From assembly GCA_963921195.1 (NCBI GenBank), contig OY992538.1, forward strand, positions 14,842,330-14,906,329: a DNA stretch of 64,000 nucleotides, read 5' to 3'. Source of the stretch: Pegoplata infirma (taxonomy: Eukaryota; Arthropoda; Insecta; Diptera; Anthomyiidae). A program made the translations under genes and the position numbers. Below are positions 50,455 through 61,500 of the stretch, one piece after another. The notes below the pieces were generated by a model. The model was not told the DNA's origin and ran no database searches. It was given only the letters and a program-made list of their open reading frames with translations. How positions within the stretch are numbered: position 1 is the stretch's first letter; each line of letters opens with the position of its first letter.

Positions 50455-52134
50455 ATATCGAAATTTTTATGAAACTCTTAAAATATTGAATTTTGACATC
50501 TGACAAATCAGAAAGATCGTGCAGCTCCCTAGATCCCAGTAAAGCAAGTCTCTGACCAGAAGTGCCGGGTCATGGCAGAATAAGTGTTCGATAGTTTCAA
50601 ACTCCTCTTCATCCATATAACTCCGAAAAAAAGTCATTTGACGGCACTTTTAACCGCTCTGCTTGCTTCCCTATAAGGCAGTGTGCGGCAATTACAGCAA
50701 CCACTGTCGAAATCTTTCCTCTTGGAAGCGATATCAGCGCACTTGTGCGCCTCTGATAAAGAGAATGCCTAAATCCATTTGCCCATCTCTTATAAGTCTC
50801 CGTCGCGGAACAATGCAGTGGATTTTGCCTGTAAGTTTTTAGAGGCATACCAACACATTCCAATTCTGTTGGAACCAGTAAGGTAGTTTCCAGTCTTGAA
50901 AGTTCATCGGCTTTGCAATTCTCTGGAATATCTCGGTGCCCTGAGACCCATATGAGTCGATTATCAAACTGCTTGGCCGTCTCGTTTAGAGACGTGCGGC
51001 AGTTAAGGGCAAATCTTGTTTTCAGAAACATGGACTCCAGAGACTTGACCGCAGCTTGACTGTCAGAATAGATGTTGACTGCGGATGTGAACAAGATATT
51101 GCAAGTTAGCCACTTCCTTGACTGCCAGCATCTCTGGTTGGTAAACACTGCAAAAATCTGACAATGTTCGAGCCAGGCTCAATCCAAGGTCTTCCGAATA
51201 GACTCCGAAGCCCACTTGCTCGTGCAGCCTCGATCCATCTGTGTAAAAATTTATGGCGGTTTCACTACCCGGAATGCCCCCCATACAAGACTCCCTAGAT
51301 GGTATCATAGTGGCAAAGTAGAGCTCAAAAAGGCTCATATAGGGAACATAGTCCACATTTTGTGGTATTGTTATCTTCTTCAAGATCGCGCTATTCCCAC
51401 AAACGCCGCTTCACCAGTGATGCACATCGACGCCATTCTCTGTACCCTCGTAATAAAGACGCAGTTCGCTTTTGTTTCAAAAGCTAATATAAATATAGGG
51501 ACTTGTTTTAAAATTTTGCATGCATGGTGTCTACGCCACGATTCATTTTTAAGGAGTCTGCACAGTGATTTCATGGCTGTCCCTTGGATATGTAGATCCA
51601 AGGGAAGCGTGTCCAAAATAGCATTAAGAGCTTCGCCTGGTGTTGTGCTCATAGCACCCGTAATACCCATGCAAGCCACTCTTTATAGTCAGTCCAGAAG
51701 AGTCCGAGTAGAGTTCACCACTGTTTGCGGACGCCATACCACAGCCACATACGTCCCGATACTGCAAGAAAATACGGTGCACCCGAGATAATTTTAGTTC
51801 AACATGTTTTCTCCACATTATTTTACTATTCAGAGTGACCTCTAAATTCTTTACATCTACGGACAGTTGAAGAATAACACCTTTCAGCGTTGGAGGCTTA
51901 AGACAATTGTCTTACCTTAAACGTGACCCTTGTGTGCCATAGACTTTCGGTGGTCAACAATATCTTAAGACCATAAAGTAGATCCATTTGACAAGAACTG
52001 GGTCTACACTCAATATCCACAAATACTCCCAAAGTGTAATTTTGTTCATCAAGGCCTTTGAAAAATCTTGAAAACAAGATCTTAAAGTGCCGACCTACAA
52101 AATATACCACCTTGGTGTGCGTGTTGCTAATTAC
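50455..52134 (-). pseudogene. Family B retrotransposon, reverse transcriptase C-terminal part and RNase H
   Basis: Right to left: polymerase remnants VVYFVGRHFKILFSRF (52110) and KPPTLKGVILQLSVDVKNLE (51905), WRKHVELKLSRVHRIF (51810), then MACMGITGAMSTTPGEALNA and ILDTLPLDLHIQGTAMKS (51679-51560), the conserved post-polymerase segment of R1/I/LOA-type elements. The RNase H follows with INFYTDGSRLHEQVGFGVYS, YQPEMLAVKE, VNIYSDSQAAVKSLES and LIWVSGHRDIPENCKADELS, so all catalytic residues (D, E, D, H, D) are visible across two frames that change near 51100. The tail gives RELHDLSDLSDVKIQ near 50500. The right end is cut by the element 52135-52699. The most complete family B copy here. Confidence 0.88.
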
Positions 52135-52699
52135 TAGGGATGAGATTTTCATGCACTAAAAAATCGAAAATATGCGCTTAAAACATGCACTAAAAAATTC
52201 AAAATATGCACTAAAAAACCTAAAAATATGCACTAAAAAATAAAATGTGTGCAATAAAAATCTTGTTTTTGCTTTAAAAAACAAAAAGTAACGCCGGGTG
52301 TAAATATTAACATTTAAAACTTTATATAAGCAAGATTTTTTAGAAATTAACACAATTTATAAAAAAAAAATATAAAGAAAAAATTTTTTTTTTTCTTATT
52401 TCCAAAATAAGTTTTTAAAATTTAAAATAGTTTTTGAAACAAATAAATTTCAATTTGGGTTTTTGCTAATTTATGCCAAAATATGCAAAAATATGCACTT
52501 TAAAGAGGAAATATGCACAAAATATGCATTTAAAACCAAAATATGCAAAAATATGTATTTTCACCAAAATATGCAGAAATATGCAAAAACAAATCGATGC
52601 CATTTTAAAGCAAATTTCTTGATTCGGAAAGATAATTGGTCTATATCGTTTTTAGACTATCGACAAAAAACATGCATTTGCATGGAAATCTCATCCCTA
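52135..52699. mobile_element. hAT-like MITE filled with AAATATGCAC words
   Basis: 565 bp. TIR TAGGGATGAGATTTTCATGC / (reverse complement) TAGGGATGAGATTTCCATGC, perfect 8-bp duplication CTAATTAC (52127-52134, 52700-52707). Subterminal zones: AAATATGCACTAAAAAA words at 52150-52250 and ATATGCAAAAATATGCAC words at 52470-52590. No coding frame. Confidence 0.93.
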
Positions 52700-52706
52700 C
52701 TAATTA

Positions 52707-53337
52707 CACAGTGATACAAAATCGAACTTTCGGAATCGGAATGGGATGAAACCAAAAGCAAATGAAAGCTGACGTTTTCCATAACAAAACCCTCAAGGCC
52801 TTTTTTTTTAGGTCAGAGCTAGATTTTATTTTACACGCATTTAAAGTTGGTGATTTTAAAGCATTTAAAGTTTTTGTGTACTAAACATGTCCTACTTTAA
52901 AGGCCCCTGGTGGTGCCCTTATTGGACATGTAGGGTCTAGTTTCCAAACTTAAGCTCAAAATTACTTCAGCTATGACTGGTATGAATTTTGCTGCAATCG
53001 GTCGAGTACCTATTTACTGAATAGCCAAATTATTAAAATAAACAACTGTACACCGTTGCGTATGATTGTTATTTAAAGGCAATTATTAATATAAATCAGT
53101 GGACACCGTTGCGTATGATTGTTATTTAAAGGCAATTACAATATTAATCATTCGCCACTGATACAGTTTTCAAGCATTTATTATTATAATTATAATAAAA
53201 GTGCACTAACTTCAAATGCGTGTAAAACAAAATCTAGCTCTGAACTAGAAAAAAGCCTTGAGGGGTTTGTTATGGAATATGTCAACTTTCATTTGCTTTT
53301 GGTTTCATTCCATTCCGATTTTGGGTGTTGCACTGTG
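52707..53337. mobile_element. DNA element with CACAGTG ends (TTA duplication)
   Basis: 631 bp. CACAGTGATACAAAATCG on the left; the right end reads CACAGTGCAACACCCAAAAT in reverse. The arms stay mirrored to about 100 bp ('ggaatgggatgaaaccaaaagcaaatgaaag', 'ggccttttttttt'). TTA at 52704-52706 and 53338-53340. A fragment with the same arm lies in 29860-29930 and 30200-30270. A small tandem duplication sits at 53048-53142. Confidence 0.8.
53048..53142. repeat. Short tandem duplication, 53-bp spacing
   Basis: 'acaccgttgcgtatgattgttatttaaaggcaatta' occurs at 53048 and again at 53101. Confidence 0.9.
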
Positions 53338-53340
53338 TTA

Positions 53341-53995
53341 TTAAAGGGTGTCTTCGAAAGAAGACACACAGGTCTAAAACTTTTCGGAAAAGTGTAGTCT
53401 TTCTTCCGCGGCTTGAGAATAAAGACGAATTTGACATTGCACCTGGATGATGAAACATGATCATGGGCCAGAAGATTCTTTTATTATGACTCACAAGGAT
53501 ATCTCCAACACTCTTTAGCATAAAGGGATATAACCATCGCGACCAGGGGATTTGTAGTTATCGAAGGACGAAAAAGAGTACCTAATCGAATTAAAAAGAG
53601 TACCGGGATCGCATTAAAAAATCAATTCAAATTGTTGACCTCTGCTTATAGTATGACTCTAATTAAATCCTCCAAAGGCTGGGGATAAAAAGAGGAAGAT
53701 ACAATAATCTCTAAACCAAAATACATTGGTACTTTTTTCATCGAAATTTGAAATTAGAAATGTTGGATCCTACTCGGATTTCTCTTAAATTAAGTTAAAA
53801 TTAAAGATTGTCTCAAGCTCTATGAAAAGTTCAAGGGAAAGAAAGTAGCCATTTTGCGCAAAATTAAAATAGCGATTTTAAAATATGCCGGTCTAATGTA
53901 CCATATAATATTATTTCACCCTTATTTTAATTGCTGGATCCGGGTAGGATGACGCATGAAATCTAATTTCCATTTATCTATTTTCCACCCACTCT
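53341..53995. other. Unassigned sequence with one GTACTTT-repeat unit
   Basis: 53346-53372 is a small hairpin ('gtgtcttcgaaagaagacac'). 53690-53790 ('ttggtacttttttcatc...gaaatgttggatcctactcgg') is a diverged unit of the repeat at 32600-33600. No gene. Confidence 0.45.
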
Positions 53996-54529
53996 AATGT
54001 ATATGATTTTCTTGTTGTTATTGTTGTATGTCACATTATGCGGTAGCGCGGTGCCCTATTTTAAATCAACCAAAGAAAGAGTTAAAAAAAACAAACAACT
54101 AAACCAAACGAAACCATTCCAAACAGTGGTTGTTGTGGATACTTTAAGCTGTGGGTACGTTTCCTACTGCTGTGCTGTGTTACGGTTACTGCTGGTACTG
54201 TCGTTTTTTCCTTTTTTTTTTTTTTTATTATGCCAAGAAACTGGCAACCAAAAGGGTTTACCACATAAATAAATATATTCTTAATCATATATAATCGTGT
54301 ATAGTGATCATGAAAAGTTAACTTACAGTTAGGATTAGTGATTTAACAACGAACTATAGATTTTCTAATCGTAATTTAGAGAAAATATAAACTGAAATTT
54401 AGAAAATATGAAAAAAAACATCTTAACAAACGATTTAGTTTTGAAAATGGAACAATTAAAATGTTCCCTTAAAAAATCGGTTAGATCCACTCTGATATGC
54501 CCATATCTAATCTGATTTGCTAATATGTA
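53996..54529. other. Unique-looking sequence, no assigned gene
   Basis: A 91-residue plus frame (53997-54272) starts with a hydrophobic stretch (MYMIFLLLLLYVTLCGSAVPY) that resembles a signal peptide. The remainder has no domain and includes a homopolymer-derived hydrophobic run. Not called as a gene. Confidence 0.35.
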
Positions 54530-55590
54530 TATAACAAGCTTGCCTGTCCGGTACTTCGTTATCGGTTATATAAAATACCAGATAATAAAAGGATCAGGAT
54601 TTGACTTCTCCCATACGAAATCTTTATTTTTAAGATTGTAATAACCCCGTTTAGCCCGGAATTATCTTCGTTCCAATGAAAAATGTTCTTCAAAACTTTA
54701 AAACGCGTATATCGTAAAACTTCTGCAATCTGTTCTATTCTATTCTTCTAGGCCTAAAACGTATGTGGTACAAATTTGAAGCCAATGGGACAAAATTAAC
54801 CCGTGACGCCCACCGATCAAAGTTTTGGAAATTTGAAAAAAAATATATAAAAAAAAAAAATGTATGCGCTTAAGAAGAATATATATCAAAAAAATTTTAG
54901 AATCGATTCAACGGTTTTAGAGATATCGCTATTTGAAATTTGTTAAAATTGAAAATATAGCAAAAACCTACCTTCAAGTATTTTTTTTTAATCTTAAAAT
55001 TTCTTTCCCTTGGCCCTTTTATAGAGCTTGGGGCAATCTTTCGTTAAAACTTAATTTCAGCCAAATCCAATTACTTTAACCAGAGGCGCACCTTGATTAA
55101 AGTTTTCAACAACATTTTTGAAAAATTAAAAAATAAAAATAAATTACTTTCTTAAATCGGACGAGCGGTTTTCGAGATATCGCTACTTGAAAATTTTCAA
55201 CAAATTTCCAAAAATGGAGGTTTTTCCCTTCGTTTAAACTTAATTTGAGCCAAATCAGACCATTTTAACCCATAACGCCCTTTGATCAAAATTTAAAGTT
55301 TTTGGTGAAAGTTTTAAAAAGCTAAAATTTTGATCGAATGTGACCACGGATTAAAATGATCGGATTTGTCTCAATTTAATTTAAAATGAAAGTTTAAATC
55401 AAGCTCTTTAAAAGGGTCAAGGAAAAAATTGTGATTTTTTTTAAATTTCTTGACCGTTGATTAAAACCTCCATTTTAGCAAATTTCATGTAGCAATATCT
55501 CGAAAACCGTTCTACTGATTTTAATTTTGATGTTCGTGTTAAGCGTATAAAAATTTTTTTTTTAAAAAATTAATTGTATGATGGATTGAA
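54530..55590. repeat. Dispersed repeat R, longest copy
   Basis: 54535-54680 ('ctgtccggtacttcgttatcgg...aataaccccgtttagc') is the reverse complement of 38895-39080. 54760-55560 contains about three units of 'aacccgtgacgccc.tttgatcaaagtttt...ggttttcgagatatcgctacttgaaatttt...', two direct (54790, 55070) and one inverted (55300-55560). Other pieces are at 6458, 29690, 30010, 38280 and 56490. No coding potential; probably a foldback-type element. Confidence 0.6.
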
Positions 55591-55597
55591 GACATGT

Positions 55598-56455
55598 TTT
55601 TATACCCTACACCATAGAGTATACATAGAGGCGAAGGCGTCAAAAACTGAGTTGTCAAAGTACAACTTGTATACATGTATTTGTTGACAAAGTACGACTT
55701 GTAAACATGTATTGTGTTTTGAATTCACATATACAACGTACGTGTGAGAAATTAGAAAAAGATAGTGATATTATTTTTTCTTTCACCTTCGCCTCTATGT
55801 ATACTCTATGCCCTACACCACAAGGTATAATGAGTTTGTGCTGATGTTTGTAACTACCCGAAATATTGGTCCTATACCCACTTTTAAGTATACCGATCGA
55901 ATCAGAATCACTTTTTGAGTCGATTTAGCGATGTCCGTCCGTCTGTCTGTCTGTCTGTCCATGTAAGCGGTGTAGTTTTGGTTCAAATGACTCTAACAAC
56001 CGTATTATAATAGGTATTTTTTCGAAATTTGGCAGGTAAACATGTTTTGTCTTCACAAATCACCATGCCAAATTTTAGAAGATCGGACCAGTTCTTGTTG
56101 TAGCCCCCATACAAACCATCTTACCGATTTTCACATAAATCGCTTAAATTTCATGAATATTAGAAATATTTAAATCAAATTGTGTTTATGTGTATTAAAA
56201 ATGGTCTGATTATTATCAGACCATTTTTGGACTTAGGCCCCATGTGAAAATTACGGCCGATATTCAGTTAAAGCGGTTTATTGTCCACCCATAGAAGCCT
56301 ACTTCACTCAAATTTGATTTGTGAGTGTTTTTTACACTTATTAAAGATTTGACAAAATATAGATCTAATCGGTCCATGTTTGATCTTGGGACCCATATTC
56401 CGGGAAAGTCTGGTGTAGGGTATTATCTTGACCGACTATAATTTTCTTACTTGTT
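55598..56455 (+). mobile_element. Mini-me-like element, type I copy (most complete)
   Basis: Starts TTTATACCCTACACC, has 'ggtataatgagtttgtg', 'actacccgaaatattgg' and (GTCTGTCT)n at 55933-55960, and ends 'ctggtgtagggtattatcttgaccgactataattttcttacttgttttt'. It serves as reference for the empty sites of 34790-35138 and 35262-35697. Interrupted only by 55613-55810 at its very start. Confidence 0.85.
55613..55810. mobile_element. 198-bp hAT-like MITE with CATAGAGTATACATAGAGGC TIR
   Basis: TIR of at least 25 bp beginning CATAGAGTATACATAGAGGC and perfect on both sides; perfect 8-bp duplication CCCTACAC (55605-55612, 55811-55818). It contains two copies of 'aaagtacracttgtawacatgtatt' (55658 and 55691). 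The target is the conserved first bases of the mini-me-like element. No coding frame. Confidence 0.92.
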
Positions 56456-57249
56456 TTTCTTAAATTTTAAAAATCCAAAACTTAGATCGCCTGGCGCCAC
56501 AGGTTAATTTTATCCAATCAGCCTCAAATTTGCAACACATAATTTTATTATTTTTTTCGCAAACTTGTTTTTTAGATCAATTGCCTCTTTTTTTCGTCAT
56601 AAAACTGGTATTCTATGTCTAGTTCACGTTGACATAGTCATAGGAGAGATTTTTAGTTCAATCGGTCCTGTAGGAACAATCATTTTTTTATGTATTTTCG
56701 TCGTGTTAACGAACAATCATTTTTTTATGTATTTTCGTCGTGTTAACGAAACACGACGAAAATACATAGTCGTGTGTCTTTCTTAATCCACTAAAAGTTA
56801 GTTCAGTATATTTAGAGTAAGTTATTTTATTGTCAAAATTTCAGAATCAATTCTGAAATATCTGGAAGATTCTGGGTTTGAATCATTCTTACTATGAAAA
56901 TCGGTAGATTTTCCGAAATTCTTTTAGATTTTGTTAAATTTATGAAAACGTTTGGCTAAGAAGAGGTACTAAATCGGGGCACTACGGTATTTTGAAAAGT
57001 AAAAAGGTACTGAAAAAAGTATTAAAGTATTAACTTTTCCATCCCTGCCGTTTTTAATTAAAAATCTCAAAAAAACTATTGAGAAAAAAAATATTTTGAG
57101 TGAAAAAAATTTCAGTTATAAATAAATATTGAGTGAAAAAAAAATATATTAAATATAAAGTTTGAGTAAAAAATTTTTTGGCAAAACTAAATTTGAGTAA
57201 AAAATGTCATTCCATGTCGTTCCCCATTCTATTCCATAGCTTTGCATGT
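56456..57249. other. Repeat R piece, small duplication and A+T-rich low complexity
   Basis: 56490-56550 is repeat R. 56674-56747 is a 37-bp direct duplication followed by a partial inverted copy. 57060-57200 is (TTGAGTGAAAAAAA)n-like low complexity. No gene. Confidence 0.5.
56674..56768. repeat. 37-bp direct duplication plus inverted third copy
   Basis: 'gaacaatcatttttttatgtattttcgtcgtgttaac' at 56674-56710 and 56711-56747 is followed at once by the inverted 'gaaacacgacgaaaatacata'. This pattern suggests template switching during repair or replication. Confidence 0.85.
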
Positions 57250-58449
57250 CAAATGGCTTTTGAAAAAGTAATAAACAAAAACCGTTAGGAAAAGGTTTCA
57301 CAAATCGAAATCTGAGCAAGAAGGATGATATTAGTTATACAGCACTGCTGTGCATTTCATAGAACAATTGTACCCACTAACAATTGTAGCTCTGTGCAAA
57401 TACATTTTCTCTTGCGCAGCAATGTTGTACAGTGAGAATAAAAATTGTTTTTTGTCTCTCTTCTTTTTATGTTCAAACTTTAGTGTAGTATTACCATATT
57501 TTGACAATAATTCTTAGCGATGCCAGACCTACAAAGCAGGCGTAGGAATTCTCTGTACCTCTCTTGACCACCTTCAAGTTGTCTCTTTTGTTGATTTCGT
57601 GTTAATTTTCCACATTTGCATATCCTTACAACCAATAAAATCTTTTCGCTGTTATCAACTTTTTATTGTTCACTGTACTTAAGCCAAACCGTATAAACAC
57701 ACAAACATAAATGTTTGCAATAAAATGTCACAAAGCTCCCAATAAATTATCAAATTCTGGCTCACATCCTTCTGTTTTTGTTTTTAATAAATTACCAAAC
57801 AAACTGGTACTTGAAACTGTATTAAAAATAGCAACGTACGTAAGTACGACGGTAAACTAAAGTTAACCAAAAAAGCCCTTAATGGAAAACCAAAAAAATC
57901 CAATTTACTTTCAACTTCAATAGATTCTAAGTACCAACCTATTATACACGTATAAGACTATAAAAAGTATACTCGTATAAGACAATAATAGTTCCAAGGT
58001 AGTCGGTATAATTAACTATTTAAGTTAAGTTTAAAAATGCTTTTCAAATAAATGTGTTGAGTATGCATACCAAACTGAATACCAACTTATTCGCCAGGCT
58101 TATTTAAATACCGTCATCCACTTTGGCTATAGACGATCATCATCATCATCGTCGTCATCATCATGCTCACATTTCGCATATATTTTAGTTATTTTTGGTA
58201 AATTCCAAGAAAGCGTTTTACTACGAAAAGTGTCGACGAGATGTGTTTGTCTGTTGCGCGCAACCATAACGTATGAAAATGAAACGTTTTATGTGCACCA
58301 CCACCACCACCACTCGCAACTCGCTTCAAAAAGAAAGAGTTACCCCTAGATGTAGGTGATCAGAAGTGGTCACCAAAAAGCTCAAACTGACCAAACATAT
58401 TTATTCCTTTTCTGCATAAACTTTACACTAGTTGTGTGCTAGGGAGGGT
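57250..58449. other. Unique-looking sequence with microsatellites, no gene seen
   Basis: The longest stretch without recognisable transposon sequence. Holds (CAT)n/(CGT)n at 58135-58164 and (CAC)6 at 58296-58314, and mirror words 'cagcactgctgtgcatttc...ttgcgcagcaatgttgtacag' at 57342-57430 that could be the residue of an element. No coding frame of note. Confidence 0.4.
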
Positions 58450-58837
58450 GGTGTTGGTACAATTGTACTTTTTTGTGTTGGTACTATTTTAAGCTAACAA
58501 GTAAATGTTACTGTTGAATCTTTGATACTTTACAAAAAAAAAAGGAGATATGAATAGGACTATCCATATCTACTTTTTCCAAGTATTGTCCATTGAAATA
58601 AAAGATCTGGTTGATTAAAAGACATACTAATTCATTACGCCCAGCCCAAACCACTTAAGCTAGAGACTTTAAATTTAGAATTTAGATTAACCTCTCGGAA
58701 AACAGATCCTTCTTAGTCTAGGTTTTTACCAAATGGATAAAACTTTTATACTTCCTTTGGACTTTAGCTTTTTTTAGGTCGAAATAGTTACCATAAGCAA
58801 GGCAGCTTTACAGTTCAGTGATGAGACAAACAGAAAT
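58450..58837. repeat. Diverged GTACTTTT-repeat units
   Basis: 'ttggtacaattgtacttttttgtgttggtac' at 58453 and 'cttttatacttcctttggactttag...gaaatagttacc' near 58740 resemble units of 32600-33600 but are strongly decayed. Confidence 0.4.
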
Positions 58838-59345
58838 TAAACTTTTATGTTGACTGCCAAGCTGCACTAAAAGCTCTTACAAGCTTTTATATCAAGTCGT
58901 AAGTAGTTTTCGAATGCAATGAGAACTTACAAAGTTTTGGGAGTATGAACATGGTAAAAGGGAGCAAGAGAGCTAAAAACAAGAACGATCAGTAGATGAT
59001 TGTAGTCATGCTTCAATCTGAAGAAAACTAACTATTTACTCTCACTTACCAAATAGAACTGCCGTACACTCACTGTATAGATCATCGGGCACTGCCTTAT
59101 AGGTTATCATAGAAAGAAAATAGGACTTATTTCCGATGCCAGATGTAGGAGGTGCAATGAACACTGAAGAAACGGTCAAACATATTCTTTGCCGCTGTCC
59201 TGCTTTGACCACAACACGCCTCCACATATTTTACAGACATGCCTGCGAGAGCTTGGAAACGGTTTCGAATGTCGACCTAAGACAAATAATACAATTCACG
59301 ATGAGCACTAGGTTTAGGTCGTAAGTGGCTGCTGACGTTTTACAT
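58838..59345 (+). pseudogene. Family D retrotransposon, RNase H end and Cys-rich tail
   Basis: Plus-strand pieces FYVDCQAALKALTSFYIKS (58847; RNase H DSQAALKAL motif), ECNENLQSFG, then MPDVGGAMNTEETVKHILCR and CPALTTTRLHIFYRH (59136-59240). The pattern CxxC-(E)ETxxHxxCxCPAL closes ORF2 in many RNase H-bearing non-LTR elements. The tail ends near YISIHRLEVCFY, 59340-59375. Between these, the His/Asp loop of RNase H is deleted. The sequence differs clearly from families A and B. Confidence 0.65.
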
Positions 59346-59400
59346 CAGCATACATAGACTCGAAGTCTGTTTTTATACCACGGGACTGTAATAGGTTCTT

Positions 59401-60425
59401 CTACTAGTCCCTGCCGTTAAACCAATTTGAGCTTCTTATGAAACTCCTTAGATTTTGAATTTTGACATACGACAAATCAGAAAGATCGTACAGCTCCTTA
59501 GATTCCATTAAAACAAGTATCATACCTGAAAGTGTCGGGCAAGTGCAGATAAAGTGTTCGATAGTTTCCAACTCCTCCTCATCCATGCATACAACTCCAA
59601 CAAAAGTCCTTTGACGCTACATTTAACCGCTCTGCGTACTTTCCTATAAGACGGTGTCCAGCAACCACCGTCGAAATCTCTTTCGATATCAGCTCACTTG
59701 TGCGCTTCTGATTAAGAGAATGCCAAATCTGTCGTGTAGTCTCACAAGTCCATGCGTGCACCCATCTCTGATTAGTCTCCATCGCGGAACAAAGTCGTAG
59801 ATTTTGCTTGCAAGTTTCTAAAGGCATACCAACACATTTCAATTATGTTGGAACCTTTAAGGTAGTTCCCAGTCCTGCAAGCTCATCGGCTTTGCAATTC
59901 CCTTAAATGTCTCTATGCCTTGGGAACCATATGAGTCTGATGTCAAACTGCTTGGCCATCTCATTAAAAGACGTGCGGCAGTTAAAGGCCTACCTTGTTT
60001 TCATAAACATTGACTCTAGGGAATTGACCTCGGCTTGACTGTCACAATAGATGTTGACTGCAGTTGTAGACAAGACATTGCAACTCAACTAGTCAGCCAT
60101 ATTCTGTATTGCCAGCATCTCTGCCTGGTAAACACTGCAATGATCTGGCAATCTTCGAGCCAGGCTCAACCTAAGCTCTTCCGTATAGATTCAAAGCCCA
60201 CTTGCTCGTGCAGCTTCGATACATCTGAGTAAAAATGTATGGATGCTCGACTACCCGGAATGTCCCTTATCCAAGATCAGCTCAAAAAGACTCATAGAAG
60301 GAGCAGTTCACATTATGTGGTATTACTATCTTTTCATTGCGCAATAGCCACAATAGCTGGTCTTCCATTTCAGTGTCCTATTCCGTCGAATGCGATGGGG
60401 ACTAACGCATTCTTTCAGCGTCGCT
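59401..60425 (-). pseudogene. Family B retrotransposon, RNase H and 3' tail
   Basis: Right to left: RNase H remnants in several frames (positions 60235-59985 include the counterpart of YTDG...EQVGFESIRK and VNIYCDSQAEVNSLESMF), then ECVGMPLETCKQNLRLCSAM and WTCETTRQIWHSLNQKRTSE (59840-59690), and DEEELETIEHFICTCPTLSG with LSYVKIQNLRSFIRSSNWFN (59586-59407). The Cys-rich HxxCxCP box is intact. Frameshifts at the domain start. It ends with NGRD and a stop at the same 3' position as the copy at 63380, which supports a true element end at about 59401. Confidence 0.85.
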
Positions 60426-61500
60426 GAGGAATTATTGTGGTTTCGCTTTGGACTATTCGGTCTATGTTAGCAGTCTTTGTCTCCGACACCTCTAACCTAG
60501 TCTGGGTTTTTGGAAATTCCGATTCCGAGAAAAATGTTTTTTGGTACTCTTTTATATTTCCAGAAATAATTAATTCGCCTACCGGAAAATAAATCCTTCT
60601 AAGGTTGGTTTTTGTACTGAAAATGCAAAGGAAACATTGGATGTTCTTCTAAGAACACATTTTCCTGGATGCAGGGAACAATCTTTATTGGAGATCCACT
60701 TCAAGAGTGATAATTCCGCACAATCTGATATCTGAAGAGGGGTTTAGCCAAATCGTTCGAAAGTCTTAACAGCGTGTCGAGAACAATGTTACATACCACA
60801 GTCTTGAAGGAAGTCCAAGGTAGTGTTCATATCGAAAAACTGTATAATTAACCACGCAACTGCAAAGGATTATCGATCTAATAGTATTTCATCCTTCCTT
60901 TTAAAAAACTTGGAGATCTGGACCTGTACATTAAAATGAACCTAAGTGGAAACTTTTTGGCGGCAATGCAATATGCTTGTCAGCAGGGAAAATCAATAGA
61001 AACGGAACCTCATTCTCTCGTACATACTCAAGATCTCTGGAATTCAGAGAATTTGGATGTAGAAGGTATTAATCCAAGTTTTAAACGTGGGATCCTCCAG
61101 CCAAAAAACAATATTCTAAAAATATTACTCTTTGGAAATTTCGATTTTAAAGAGGTAAACAGTGTAAAAAATTGTACTTCGGCACTTTTTCCATCTCCTA
61201 CAATAATGGTTCTATAAACTGAAACTGACAAAAGTAATTTAAAGAAAGTTTTGATGCTAAGATGGTAAAAAGGTGTACTTTGGTACTTTTTTGATCTACT
61301 AAAATAATGGTAATAAAAACTTGATATTTGTGTAATACTGAATAAATAAAGATTCCGTAAGAGAGAATTTTAGAATTTTTCTAGTATTCGGTATCTAATA
61401 TTGCCGGTAACTTACAATTAGTATCGAACGATCACGCTAGTATCTTCATAAAAAGCTCTTTTGTTTCTAATACAAAGTTTAAAGCGTCTGTGTGTCCTTA
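60426..61500. repeat. GTACTTTT-repeat units and unassigned sequence
   Basis: 60500-60660 and 61080-61420 contain 'aaatgttttttggtactctttt', 'gtacttcggcactttttccatctcctacaataatgg' and 'gtgtactttggtacttttttgatctactaaaataatgg', units of the repeat at 32600-33600. The frame 60936-61217 runs into these repeats and is not called. Confidence 0.5.

Noticed and set aside
51216..51791. 191-residue plus-strand frame, the longest open frame in the window
   Set aside because: Lies antisense to family B reverse transcriptase/RNase H, which has clear motifs on the minus strand.
53997..54272. 91-residue frame with a signal-peptide-like start
   Set aside because: The rest includes a homopolymer-derived hydrophobic run, no domain, and no supporting splice or poly(A) context.
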